From contig JADCES010000025.1 of NCBI GenBank assembly GCA_020250005.1, forward strand, positions 1-33,380: a stretch of DNA of 33,380 nucleotides, written 5' to 3'. Both the position numbers and the translations under genes were made by a program. Shown piece after piece: positions 8,995-16,116 of this stretch. The notes under the pieces are model-generated. The model saw only the letters and a list, made by a program, of their open reading frames with translations. It was not told the origin of the DNA and did not search any database. The stretch's first letter is position 1. Every line of letters starts with the position of its first letter. The DNA is from Roseomonas sp. GTDB taxonomy: Bacteria; Pseudomonadota; Alphaproteobacteria; Acetobacterales; Acetobacteraceae.

Positions 8995-9252
8995 ATGCTG
9001 GCATTGAGACCCAATTGCGAATGCTGCGGGCGCGATTTGCCGCCGGAAAGCCGTGATGCGCTGATCTGTTCCTTTGAATGCACCTGGTGCGTGAACTGTG
9101 CGCGCACAAAGCTGCTGGGCGGGCTTTGCCCGAATTGTGGCGGTGAATTGGTCCGCCGCCCGATCAGGCCAGCGGAAAAGCTTGCAAAGTTTCCCGCTTC
9201 CACCGAACGCAAATTCCGCCCGGAAAAATGTGGCGGGCCAATCACCGCGTGA
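8995..9252 (+). CDS. DUF1272-like zinc-ribbon protein
   Basis: An 85-residue cysteine-rich protein: cysteines at positions 8, 10, 11, 25, 29, 32, 35, 45 and 48, including FECTWCVNC and LCPNCGGEL. This spacing is characteristic of DUF1272, small proteins probably binding two zinc ions, function unknown. The basic tail (RRPIRPAEKLAKFPAS) may contact nucleic acid or be disordered; that is inference. The ATG at 8995 is preceded by AAAGGATAAG, a good ribosome binding site. It lies 13 bases after the DUF2798-like gene and 15 bases before the Rid-family gene, so all belong to one + strand transcription unit. Confidence 0.85.
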   Translation: MLALRPNCECCGRDLPPESRDALICSFECTWCVNCARTKLLGGLCPNCGGELVRRPIRPAEKLAKFPASTERKFRPEKCGGPITA

Positions 9253-9267
9253 TAGGGACATAACGCC

Positions 9268-9660
9268 ATGAATGAACGCCGCCTGATTTCTTCCGGGTCC
9301 AAGTTTGAAGCCGAGATCGGCTATTCCCGCGCGGTGGTGGATGGCGATTATGTTTGGGTGTCCGGCACCACGGGCTATGATTACGCCAGCATGACCATTG
9401 CGCCCGATGTGGTGGCGCAGGCCGAACAATGCTTCGCCAATATCAGCCGCGCCTTGGCAGAAGCCGGCTGCACTTTGGATAATGTTGTCCGCGTGCTGAC
9501 CATTGTACCCAGACGAGAGGATTGGGAGCCTTGCTGGCCAGTCTTCCGCAAGCATTTCGGCAAGGCACGGCCGGCTTCCACGCTGATTCATGCCGGGCTG
9601 CAAACCGATATCATGCGCATTGAAATCGAAGTAACGGCGCGTTTGCCGAAGAAAGGCTGA
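9268..9660 (+). CDS. Rid (YjgF/YER057c/UK114) family protein
   Basis: A 130-residue Rid-family protein. The best-known members hydrolyse reactive enamine/imine intermediates that arise from PLP enzymes or amine oxidation; others act as deaminases in catabolic pathways. Visible features: WVSGTTGYD near residue 30, QAEQCFANISRALAEAGCTLDNVVRV in the centre, HFGKARPASTLI, and the C-terminal DIMRIEIEVTA carrying the arginine that binds the substrate carboxylate in active members. It is divergent enough from archetypal RidA that I would not use the symbol. An imine-handling role would suit the FAD amine oxidase upstream, but that link is inference. Confidence 0.9.
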   Translation: MNERRLISSGSKFEAEIGYSRAVVDGDYVWVSGTTGYDYASMTIAPDVVAQAEQCFANISRALAEAGCTLDNVVRVLTIVPRREDWEPCWPVFRKHFGKARPASTLIHAGLQTDIMRIEIEVTARLPKKG

Positions 9661-9665
9661 ATATC

Positions 9666-10067
9666 ATGCGTTTCGCCGTGGACCGCCTGGATCATCTGGT
9701 CATTACCTGCCGCGATGTGGAAATCTCCGCTTCCTGGTATCAGCGCGTCTTGGGGATGGAGCGGGAGGAATTCGGCCCGCATCGCCGTACCTCACTCCGC
9801 TTCGGTGGGCAGAAGATCAATCTGCGCCCGGTAAGTGCTACGCAGGAAGAATGGTTCACGGGGGCTGCCGGCGGCGTGCCGGGGACGGATGATCTTTGCT
9901 TTGTGGTGACGATGAAATCGGATCAGGTGGCGGAATATCTGCGCGCCTGTGGCGTTGCGGTGGAAGTGGGACCGGTCGCGAAGGCGGGCGCGCTGGGGCC
10001 GATCATGTCGGTTTACTGTCGCGATCCCGATGGGAATTTGATTGAGATCGCGAGTTATTCAGGCTGA
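9666..10067 (+). CDS. VOC-superfamily (glyoxalase/dioxygenase-fold) protein
   Basis: A 133-residue single VOC module of two beta-alpha-beta-beta-beta units. It begins DRLDHLVITCRDVEISASWYQRVLGME, with H10 as a likely metal ligand, and ends CRDPDGNLIEIASY, with the glutamate as the matching second-half ligand. The short length and single domain resemble the GLOD5 group of uncharacterised VOC proteins. Members include glyoxalase I, extradiol dioxygenases, epimerases and resistance proteins; this one cannot be assigned a reaction. It follows the Rid-family gene by five bases and is the last gene of the + strand series. A six-base-pair hairpin follows its stop. Confidence 0.85.
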   Translation: MRFAVDRLDHLVITCRDVEISASWYQRVLGMEREEFGPHRRTSLRFGGQKINLRPVSATQEEWFTGAAGGVPGTDDLCFVVTMKSDQVAEYLRACGVAVEVGPVAKAGALGPIMSVYCRDPDGNLIEIASYSG

Positions 10068-10075
10068 ACCAAGCA

Positions 10076-10091
10076 AGGGCGTCATCGCCCT
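10076..10091. terminator. Small hairpin between convergent genes
   Basis: A perfect 6-base-pair inverted repeat, AGGGCG - TCAT - CGCCCT, lies in the 30-base gap between the VOC gene and the convergent Rieske gene. It could act as a weak terminator in either direction, but no U-tract follows on either strand, so it may be only a 3' end stabiliser. Confidence 0.35.
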
Positions 10092-10097
10092 ATGCGC

Positions 10098-10604
10098 TCA
10101 AACCTCCACCACCACGTAATCGGCTTCAACCTTCACCGGAAAGGTTTCGGCCTGATACGGCCCTTCTACTGCACCATCATCCATCGGCATGGATGGTGGT
10201 GCAGAGTCTTTTTCAGCGGCTGATTCACCGCTTCGGGCATGCGCCCTTCGCGGATCAGACGCTAGCCTGGCCCCCGCTTCCACATGCGCCGGAAAAGCGC
10301 GCACTTTGGTCCGGCGTGGATCGAACCAGCTCTTCCCCGTGCGAATATCGAATTCCCAGTTATGCCAGGGGCAGCGCAGCATTTCTCCCGCGCGGGAGAA
10401 ATGATAGCGCCCCGGTTCATCACTCAGCGTCAGGCCGCACAAGATACCACCGGAAAGCGCGCTGCCCTGGTGCGGGCAACGATCAAGCAGCGCAAAGAAC
10501 TCACCACCCAGATTGAACACGACAATCTTCTTGCCATCCGCTTCCACCAGCTTCCGGCCACCGGGCGGGATTTCATCCACCGCCGCAACAATATGCCGCG
10601 CCAT
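10098..10604 (-). CDS. Rieske [2Fe-2S] ferredoxin-like protein
   Basis: A 168-residue soluble protein with both Rieske ligand pairs: C43-P-H45 in DRCPHQGSAL and C78-P-W-H81 in RCPWHNWEFD, which bind a 2Fe-2S cluster. It lacks a catalytic dioxygenase domain, so it would carry electrons or act as a small Rieske accessory protein. Residues about 110-145 form a low-complexity, charged insert (DPRRAHARSGESAAEKDS) between the Rieske domain and a final strand AETFPVKVEADYVVVEV. No signal peptide is seen. Its start overlaps the stop of the upstream amidohydrolase by one base (TAATG), making it the third gene of an amidohydrolase-amidohydrolase-Rieske operon. Confidence 0.9.
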   Translation of the reverse strand: MARHIVAAVDEIPPGGRKLVEADGKKIVVFNLGGEFFALLDRCPHQGSALSGGILCGLTLSDEPGRYHFSRAGEMLRCPWHNWEFDIRTGKSWFDPRRTKVRAFPAHVEAGARLASDPRRAHARSGESAAEKDSAPPSMPMDDGAVEGPYQAETFPVKVEADYVVVEV

Positions 10605-11710
10605 TACAGCCGATAGAAGCCGCGCGCATTGCCGCCGAAAATCGCGGCGCGCTTTTCTGCCGGAATGAAGGAGGGAATCGCAATGCGGGGATCGTCAAAA
10701 TCCCAATGCGGATAATCACTGGCATAGAGAATACGATCCCAGCCGATCCATTCCATCGCATCCAGCAAATGCTCACCCTTCGCCGGTTCTTCGATCGGCT
10801 GCGTTGAGACATAGACATGTTCGCGCATGTATTCGGATGGCGCGCGCTTCAGATGCGGCACCTCATCACGCAGCCGCTTCCAGTTATTGTCCAAGCGCCA
10901 GCCGAGTGATGGCATCCATCCAAAACCGCATTCGATCATCACGATCTTGAGCGTGGGGAAGCGTTCAAACACGCCTTCCACCACAAAGGACGCGACCTGG
11001 GCTTGGGCGCTGGTCGCGTGTTCCTGAACTTCTTCGACATAAAAGGAAGGCCAGCCGCCATTGGTCATGGCATTGCCGGAAAAACCAAAGGCATGAATGC
11101 CAATCGGCAGGCCCACTTCCGCCGCGGCCTCATAAATCGGCCAATAGCGCTTGCGGCCAAGCGGTTCGGAAGTGCGGCTCATCAACAGCACCTGGCAGAA
11201 GCGGCCATCACCTGCACGCCTGCGGATTTCAGCGGCTGACGCCGCTGCATCCTCATAAGGCACCACAATGGAAGCGCGTAGCCGCGCATCATGATCCACC
11301 CAATGCGCCAATTGCCATTCATTCACAGCATGGGCGAGCGCGACCGAAAGATCATCATTCACATCGCCCTGGCCCGATGGCTGCAAGGGATTGAGCACGC
11401 CAATATCGAGCCCGTAATGATCCAGGAATTGCTTCTGCACAAAGCCAAGATCGGAAGCGGGCGGTTGGCCCTGCGGCCCCCAGGCATCGCGCCGGCTGGC
11501 CAGTGGCGCGGCCTTCGGAAAGGGATAGCCCTTGTGAAAGCCATGCCGCGCATGAATGCCGTAGGTTGTGAGGCGATGCCACATGGCATCGGTCATGAAG
11601 GGGCGATATTCGCCCAAATCGGCGCAGCGCGGATGGATATCGCAATCCACCAGGCCAAGCGTGGCGGCGGCTGGCCGACCAGGGGCGGCGATGGGGCGGA
11701 TGATGTTCAT
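10604..11710 (-). CDS. Amidohydrolase-2 family (ACMSD-like TIM barrel) metal-dependent hydrolase, copy 1
   Basis: A 368-residue protein of the PF04909 type, a metal-dependent TIM barrel that includes ACMS decarboxylase, other decarboxylases and C-C or ester hydrolases. Visible active-site elements: VDCDIHPRC near residue 22 (D-x-H in place of the usual H-x-H), IGIHAFGFSG with a metal-ligand histidine in the middle, MIECGFGWMPSLGWRLD, and the late ILYASDYPHWDFDDP with the conserved aspartate. The same skeleton occurs in the adjacent upstream gene, so the two are tandem paralogues. The ATG overlaps the upstream gene's stop (ATGA), and its own stop overlaps the Rieske start. The substrate is unknown; hydrolysis versus decarboxylation cannot be decided from the sequence. 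Confidence 0.88.
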   Translation of the reverse strand: MNIIRPIAAPGRPAAATLGLVDCDIHPRCADLGEYRPFMTDAMWHRLTTYGIHARHGFHKGYPFPKAAPLASRRDAWGPQGQPPASDLGFVQKQFLDHYGLDIGVLNPLQPSGQGDVNDDLSVALAHAVNEWQLAHWVDHDARLRASIVVPYEDAAASAAEIRRRAGDGRFCQVLLMSRTSEPLGRKRYWPIYEAAAEVGLPIGIHAFGFSGNAMTNGGWPSFYVEEVQEHATSAQAQVASFVVEGVFERFPTLKIVMIECGFGWMPSLGWRLDNNWKRLRDEVPHLKRAPSEYMREHVYVSTQPIEEPAKGEHLLDAMEWIGWDRILYASDYPHWDFDDPRIAIPSFIPAEKRAAIFGGNARGFYRL

Positions 11711-12768
11711 GCCAGGGCTCCTTCCCGCAACCTAGCATAGGTCGCGCGCGGGTTATCCACCATGATTTTCTTGAGCAAGCCAACATCAAGCCCCTTGGGC
11801 ACGGTCGCGTCCCCTTCAAAATGCGCATGCGGCCAATCGGAAGACCACAACAACAATTCATCCGAACCCAAATGATCCATCAGCCGTGCCATGGTATCGG
11901 CTTCTTCCGGCACATCCAGCGGGCGGATCGAAAGCCGCACATGATCGCGCACGTAATCCGATGGCGGGCGATCCAGCCAGGGCACTTCAAAGCGAACGCC
12001 CTTCCAGGATTTCACCAGCCGCCACAGGAAGGATGGCAGCCAGGACACGCCGCTTTCGAGCAGCACCACCTTGAGCTTTGGGAATTTAACAAACACGCCT
12101 TCCGTGATCAGCGACGCCAGTGAGGATTGAAACCCCATCGAATTCGCCGTGTATTCCTCAAGATAATAGGAAGGCCAGCCGACCGAGGTGACGGGATGGC
12201 GCCAATTGCTGCCGGCATGAATCGCAAGCGGCATATCGTGGCGCGACAGCGCCTCATAAACCGGCCACCATTCGCGCCGACCCAGCGGGATTTCCCCCAT
12301 GCAAAGCGTCATCGCCTGGACAAAGCGGTGATCGGGGGCGAGGCGTTCAATCTCGGCCACTGATTCCTCAATGGCATTGGGCAGCAGGATGGCTGCGCGC
12401 AGGCGCTCATCGCCATCCAGCCATTCGGCGCGGATCCAATCATTCACGGCGCGCGCAAAGGCGGCTGAGAGGTCCCGGCTGAAGGGAAGCTGCGCCGGGA
12501 AAAGCGGGTTGAGGATACCGGTGCCAACGCCCCAGCGATCCAGCACTTGCGCTTGCAGGGTTTCAAGCTTGCAGGGCGCCTCACCCTTCGGGCCGCGCCA
12601 ATCGGCACGCACGGTGGTGGGCGCGGCAGGCGGCCAGGATGCGCTTTCAAGCTGCGAAACACCGCGTTCCTTCAAGCTCGTGCGCCAATGCTGATCCATG
12701 TAGGGAAACAGGGTCGCCATGGAAGGCAGGCCCGGATGCAGATCGCAATCTATTGCCGCTTCGGTCAC
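11707..12768 (-). CDS. Amidohydrolase-2 family (ACMSD-like TIM barrel) metal-dependent hydrolase, copy 2
   Basis: A 353-residue paralogue of the next gene in the operon. It has IDCDLHPGLPSM at the N-terminus, LAIHAGSNWRHPV, a VVLLESGVSWLPSFLWRL stretch, and LLLWSSDWPHAHFEGD near the C-terminus. These align one-to-one with the motifs of copy 1, including the D-x-H replacement of the classical H-x-H metal site. I set the start at GTG 12766-12768 because a perfect AGGAGG lies four bases upstream and the protein then begins just before the first beta strand; the frame stays open to 12843, but those residues look non-conserved. It is the promoter-proximal gene of the three-gene operon. Confidence 0.87.
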   Translation of the reverse strand: MTEAAIDCDLHPGLPSMATLFPYMDQHWRTSLKERGVSQLESASWPPAAPTTVRADWRGPKGEAPCKLETLQAQVLDRWGVGTGILNPLFPAQLPFSRDLSAAFARAVNDWIRAEWLDGDERLRAAILLPNAIEESVAEIERLAPDHRFVQAMTLCMGEIPLGRREWWPVYEALSRHDMPLAIHAGSNWRHPVTSVGWPSYYLEEYTANSMGFQSSLASLITEGVFVKFPKLKVVLLESGVSWLPSFLWRLVKSWKGVRFEVPWLDRPPSDYVRDHVRLSIRPLDVPEEADTMARLMDHLGSDELLLWSSDWPHAHFEGDATVPKGLDVGLLKKIMVDNPRATYARLREGALA

Positions 12769-12772
12769 GGTT

Positions 12773-12778
12773 CCTCCT
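12773..12778 (-). promoter_or_regulatory. Shine-Dalgarno AGGAGG that fixes a GTG start
   Basis: Reading the - strand, AGGAGG is followed by AACC and then GTG ACC GAA. This is the strongest ribosome binding site in the region and decides the start of amidohydrolase copy 2 at the GTG rather than at the longer open frame. Confidence 0.7.
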
Positions 12779-12870
12779 GCGCGCCGGTTCAACGGCACGG
12801 GCGGAGCATCCTCCCTTTTCCGGGGGTGATCAATGGGGCGCAAGTGCCGCCCGGGCTAACCAGCAGGTCA

Positions 12871-12902
12871 AAGAAAAACCCGCCCGGCAATCACCGGGCG
12901 GG
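12871..12902 (-). terminator. Rho-independent terminator of the ABC substrate-binding protein gene
   Basis: Perfect 9-base-pair stem CCCGCCCGG / CCGGGCGGG (12879-12887 and 12894-12902) with loop CAATCA, followed on the - strand by TTTTTCTTT. It lies 15 bases past the stop of the peptide-binding protein gene, so it ends that transcript and insulates the amidohydrolase operon downstream. Confidence 0.9.
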
Positions 12903-12917
12903 GTCTTGCATCAGCGC

Positions 12918-14492
12918 CTATTGCCCATAGCGCACAAAGCGGAGCTGGATATAATTATCCGCCGTCTGCACCACATTCCAGCCCTGGCGCACCGCCCAGA
13001 CAATCTGCTGCTGGTGCAGCGGAATATAGCCGACATCATTCTGGATGACCCGGCCCGCTTCGGTGATCAGCCCTTGGCGCGCGGCCTGGTTGGTTTCCAC
13101 CGCAATGCGGCTGATCAGCTCATCCAGCCGGGGGTTGGAATAGCCGCCATTGTTGAAAATACCGCGCGTGCCATCACGCGTGCCGGCCAGGTTGAACAGC
13201 GCGTTATGCGCATCCGATGTCGCCGGCGTCCAACCCAGCAGATAGAAGCTGGTATTGTAGCCCGGCGCATTCACCTCGGCGAAGAAGCGCGCGCGGGTCT
13301 GCGCATTCAGCGTCACGCGGATATTGATGCGCGCCAGCATCGCAACCACGGCGGTGCAGATCGCCTCATCATTCACATAGCGGTCATTTGGGCAATCCAG
13401 CGTCACGCCAAAGCCATTGGGATAGCCCGCTTCGGTCAACAGCCGGCGCGCTTCGTTCAGGTCAACGCGCGGGCGCTGGTCATCTTCTTCACGGAAGCCA
13501 TTCACGCCCGGGCCGTAGATCAGATTGGTCGGGCGGGATTGGCCACGCATGACGCTCCGCTGAATGGCGGTGGTGTCTATCGCCAATTGCATGGCGCGCC
13601 GCACGCGCACATCCTGGAATGGATTCTTGCCCTGCACATCGGATTTCAGAAGCTGGGGGCGCATTTGATCCAGCCCAAGATAGATGGTGCGCAATTCCGG
13701 CCCCTGGATGATGCGCACACCCGGCGAACGCGAAATCCGGTCCACATCCTGCGGCGGCACGGTATAGACAAAGTCCATCTCGCCCGAGAGCAGCGCGGCC
13801 ACGCGCGTTGCGTCATTGGAAATGATGTTTAATTCTGCGCGCGTCAGATTATGCACCGGCCTGTCCCACCAATTGGGATTGGGCGCGACCACCGTGCGAC
13901 GGTCCGGTTCACGCGACACCAGAATGAAAGGGCCGGTGCCCATGGCGTTGCGCGTGGCGAAGTTTTCCTGCCGCGTCGTCAAATCTGCGGGGCGTGTGGC
14001 GTTGTTGCGCTCCGCCCAGGCGCGGCTGAATATGCCCCAATTGGTGATTTCCTGAAGCAGGATCGGGTTGGGCACGGTGGTTTCGAAATCCACCGTGTGA
14101 TCGTCAATCTTGCGCACTTCCTTCACGGAAGCGAGCACACCTTGCACATTGGAACCAGGTGCTCGGGCGCGCTGTACGCTGAAGACAACATCATCAGCGG
14201 TGAAGGGCGTGCCATCCGAAAACCGCACACCGCGGCGCAGATGGAAGCGCCAAACATTCGGCTGCGGCTGCTCCCAACGTTCGGCAAGCGCGGCTTCCAC
14301 CTTGCCTTCATGATCACGCCGCACCAGCGGCTCATAGAAATTGGACCCGAAGGCGAGCAGGAAGGTCTCCTGCCGCGTATAGGGGTCCATGGAATTCACA
14401 TCGCCATCATTGGCCCAGCGGAAGACATTGGCCTCCGCAGACAGGGCGGAGCCAGCCAGCAGGGCGGCGGCAAGGGTAAGGCGGCGCAACAT
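12918..14492 (-). CDS. ABC transporter periplasmic substrate-binding protein, family 5 (peptide/opine/nickel type)
   Basis: A 524-residue SBP_bac_5 protein. The N-terminus is a Sec signal peptide (MLRRLTLAAALLAGSALSAEA, cleavage expected near residue 21). The mature part starts with RWANDGDVNSMDPYTRQETF, then VEAALAERWEQ and RFHLRRGVRFSDGTPFTADDVVFS, the family signature. It ends in IPLHQQQIVWAVRQGW. Related proteins bind di- or oligopeptides, glutathione, opines or nickel chelates in the periplasm. No permease or ATPase gene accompanies it in the window, so it is an orphan binding protein. The start is preceded by GGGAGAG; a terminator follows its stop. Confidence 0.93.
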   Translation of the reverse strand: MLRRLTLAAALLAGSALSAEANVFRWANDGDVNSMDPYTRQETFLLAFGSNFYEPLVRRDHEGKVEAALAERWEQPQPNVWRFHLRRGVRFSDGTPFTADDVVFSVQRARAPGSNVQGVLASVKEVRKIDDHTVDFETTVPNPILLQEITNWGIFSRAWAERNNATRPADLTTRQENFATRNAMGTGPFILVSREPDRRTVVAPNPNWWDRPVHNLTRAELNIISNDATRVAALLSGEMDFVYTVPPQDVDRISRSPGVRIIQGPELRTIYLGLDQMRPQLLKSDVQGKNPFQDVRVRRAMQLAIDTTAIQRSVMRGQSRPTNLIYGPGVNGFREEDDQRPRVDLNEARRLLTEAGYPNGFGVTLDCPNDRYVNDEAICTAVVAMLARINIRVTLNAQTRARFFAEVNAPGYNTSFYLLGWTPATSDAHNALFNLAGTRDGTRGIFNNGGYSNPRLDELISRIAVETNQAARQGLITEAGRVIQNDVGYIPLHQQQIVWAVRQGWNVVQTADNYIQLRFVRYGQ

Positions 14493-14519
14493 CAGGTTTC
14501 TCTCCCATCAAAACGCGAT

Positions 14520-14542
14520 GGCCAAGCTTAGGGCTTTTGGCC
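14520..14542. promoter_or_regulatory. Inverted repeat upstream of the substrate-binding protein gene
   Basis: GGCCAA - 11 bases - TTGGCC, flanked on each side by CGCGATG direct repeats, starts 28 bases upstream of the ATG at 14492. Its symmetry suggests an operator or a leader hairpin. No regulator gene is adjacent and no clear -35/-10 pair could be assigned. Confidence 0.35.
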
Positions 14543-14571
14543 GCGATGAAAAAGCGGATTCAGCAGGCAAG

Positions 14572-14605
14572 AAAAAAGCCCCTCTTCCGGCGGAAAAGGG
14601 GCTTT
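14572..14605 (-). terminator. Rho-independent terminator of the F0 ATP synthase operon
   Basis: A 14-base-pair stem with one mismatch (14575-14588 against 14592-14605, loop GGC) is followed on the - strand by a run of T. It begins 21 bases after the atpF stop and is positioned to end the atpI-B-E-F'-F transcript before the substrate-binding protein gene. Confidence 0.88.
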
Positions 14606-14626
14606 GATCGGGGAATACTGTTGCGC

Positions 14627-15133
14627 TCAGGCGACGCGCAGCGCTCGCGGCAAATCCGCCACGCTCCGGTCAATCATGGCACCATCGGCCGCAGCATCCA
14701 TGGTTTCAGCCAGCACGGCACGCGCCGCCGAGGCAGCAATATCAGCCGCCATGTTGCGCACCTCGGCAATCGCGCTCGCCTCCGCCGCGGCGATACGCTG
14801 CATGGCAAGCTGCTTGCGCCGTTCGGCGGAGGCTTCGGCCTCGGCAGCGGCGGCGGTGGCAATGCGTGCCGCTTCAGTCCTGGCGCGCGCCAGAAGCTCA
14901 GCGGCTTCCTTCACCGCCTCAGCCCGTGCGGCTTCGGCTTCCTTCAGCTTGGCTTCGGCTTCAAGACGAAGCCTATTCGCCTCATCAATCCGCTTGCGAA
15001 TGTCATCGGCGCGGGAATCGAGCGCACCGGTGCCGGCCTTCCAAAGCTTGCTGCCAAGCAGCACGAAAAACAGGACAAAGGAAACCGCGACCCAGAATTT
15101 CGGATCAGCGAAAAAAGAAGCAGAGCCTTGCAT
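14627..15133 (-). CDS. atpF: F0F1 ATP synthase subunit b
   Basis: A 168-residue peripheral-stalk subunit. One N-terminal membrane segment (about residues 12-30, FWVAVSFVLFFVLLG) is followed by a long alanine- and charge-rich coiled-coil helix (RADDIRKRIDEANRLRLEAEAKLKEAEAAR and onward). It links the membrane sector to F1 through subunit delta. The ATG overlaps the b' stop by one base (TGATG), so the two stalk subunits are translationally coupled. In this operon b' precedes b, the usual alphaproteobacterial order. It is the last gene before the terminator at 14572-14605. Confidence 0.95.
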   Translation of the reverse strand: MQGSASFFADPKFWVAVSFVLFFVLLGSKLWKAGTGALDSRADDIRKRIDEANRLRLEAEAKLKEAEAARAEAVKEAAELLARARTEAARIATAAAAEAEASAERRKQLAMQRIAAAEASAIAEVRNMAADIAASAARAVLAETMDAAADGAMIDRSVADLPRALRVA

Positions 15134-15735
15134 CAGGAAATCCCCCTGGCTGCGGCTTCACGCTGCACCGCTGCCTGCACCTTGCCGGCATCAGAGCTTG
15201 CGCCAAGCTTGGAAAGCAGGGCTTCAACAGTTTCACCAGCCACTTGACGCACCGCACCAAGTGCCGATTTGCGGCCCTGATCAATGCGGGCTTCGGCTTC
15301 CGAGATCTGCTTGGCAAGCGCTGCGTTCAAGGCTTCCGCCTTCGCGTCCATTTCCTGCTGGGCGGCTTGCATCGCAGCATTGACTGCGGCTTGCGCTTCA
15401 GCACGGGCGGTTTGCGTCGCCTCACGCTGCGCGGCAATCGCGGCTTCGGCGGATTGCATGGCAGCGCGGGCCGCTTCCAGATCACTTTCAATGCGCTGAC
15501 GGCGATTTTCGATCACCGCACCCAGCCGCGGCAGGGCCACGAAGGACAGCACCATGAAAAGCGAAAAGAAAATAATGACTTGCCAAACAACCTGGCCGAT
15601 CAGCAATGGCCCTTGGACCGGGTGGCCAAAGGCAAGCTGGGGCATCCCTTCCACCGGCGGACCACCAGCAGAACTGGCTGCCCAGGCAAGCGCAGGCATG
15701 GCACTGAGCGTCATCGCAAGCAGTATTCGGCGCAT
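15133..15735 (-). CDS. atpF': F0F1 ATP synthase subunit b'
   Basis: A 200-residue b-type stalk subunit (also called AtpG or AtpX) that forms a heterodimer with b in alphaproteobacteria. Residues about 45-68 form the membrane segment (VVWQVIIFFSLFMVLSFVALP), then a coiled coil of ENRRQRIESDLEAARAAMQ type. The N-terminus MRRILLAMTLSAMPALAWAASS looks like a cleavable signal peptide, which is unusual for a b-type subunit. I use the ATG at 15735, preceded by GAGAGGG; a start at 15777 would add 14 residues ahead of the signal-like stretch. A 102-base gap separates it from atpE. Confidence 0.93.
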   Translation of the reverse strand: MRRILLAMTLSAMPALAWAASSAGGPPVEGMPQLAFGHPVQGPLLIGQVVWQVIIFFSLFMVLSFVALPRLGAVIENRRQRIESDLEAARAAMQSAEAAIAAQREATQTARAEAQAAVNAAMQAAQQEMDAKAEALNAALAKQISEAEARIDQGRKSALGAVRQVAGETVEALLSKLGASSDAGKVQAAVQREAAARGIS

Positions 15736-15784
15736 CGGCTTACCCTCTCGCGGCCAAAGAACGTCGGGCCGGGGCATGGCACAA

Positions 15785-15836
15785 GGCCGGCCCCGAAACC
15801 AAACGGCCCCAGCCAGATCCGGCCAGGGCCCCAGCC
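15785..15836 (-). other. GC-rich intercistronic repeat region between atpE and atpF'
   Basis: The 102-base gap between atpE and atpF' holds two direct copies of GGCCCCAGCC (15805-15814, 15827-15836) and an inverted repeat GGCCGG / CCGGCC (15785-15790, 15819-15824). The transcript could fold here, possibly stabilising atpE mRNA or tempering read-through so that subunit c is made in excess. This role is inference. Confidence 0.35.
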
Positions 15837-15837
15837 A

Positions 15838-16062
15838 TCACGCGAACAGGATAAGGAAGGCGATGAGCAGCGCGAAAAGCGCCACAGCTTCCGTCAGCGC
15901 GAAGCCCAGAATGCCGATCGGGAACACGGCATCACGGGCGGCCGGGTTGCGGGCAACGCTGGTGATCAGCGCGGAGAAGATATTGCCAATCCCGAGACCC
16001 ACGCCGAACAGCGCAATAACGGCGATACCGGCACCAAGGGCCTTCGCAGCAGCAACTTCCAT
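15838..16062 (-). CDS. atpE: F0F1 ATP synthase subunit c
   Basis: A 74-residue hairpin of two membrane helices, making up the rotating c-ring. The first helix is [24 protein letters not shown] with the packed small-residue motif; the polar loop is ARNPAA; the second helix is [23 protein letters not shown], with the proton-carrying carboxylate E58. No sodium-type signature is seen, so a proton-driven ring is expected. It is the central gene of the operon, followed by a gap of about 100 bases before b'. Confidence 0.97.
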   Translation of the reverse strand: MEVAAAKALGAGIAVIALFGVGLGIGNIFSALITSVARNPAARDAVFPIGILGFALTEAVALFALLIAFLILFA

Positions 16063-16116
16063 GACACATTCCTTCCGTTTGACTTCAACAGATTTCCGAA
16101 AAACACCCAGCGTTCG

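Noticed and set aside
12639-13832. Long + strand open frame (397 codons) across the amidohydrolase/binding-protein border
   Set aside because: Antisense to two well-supported genes and runs through the terminator at 12871-12902.
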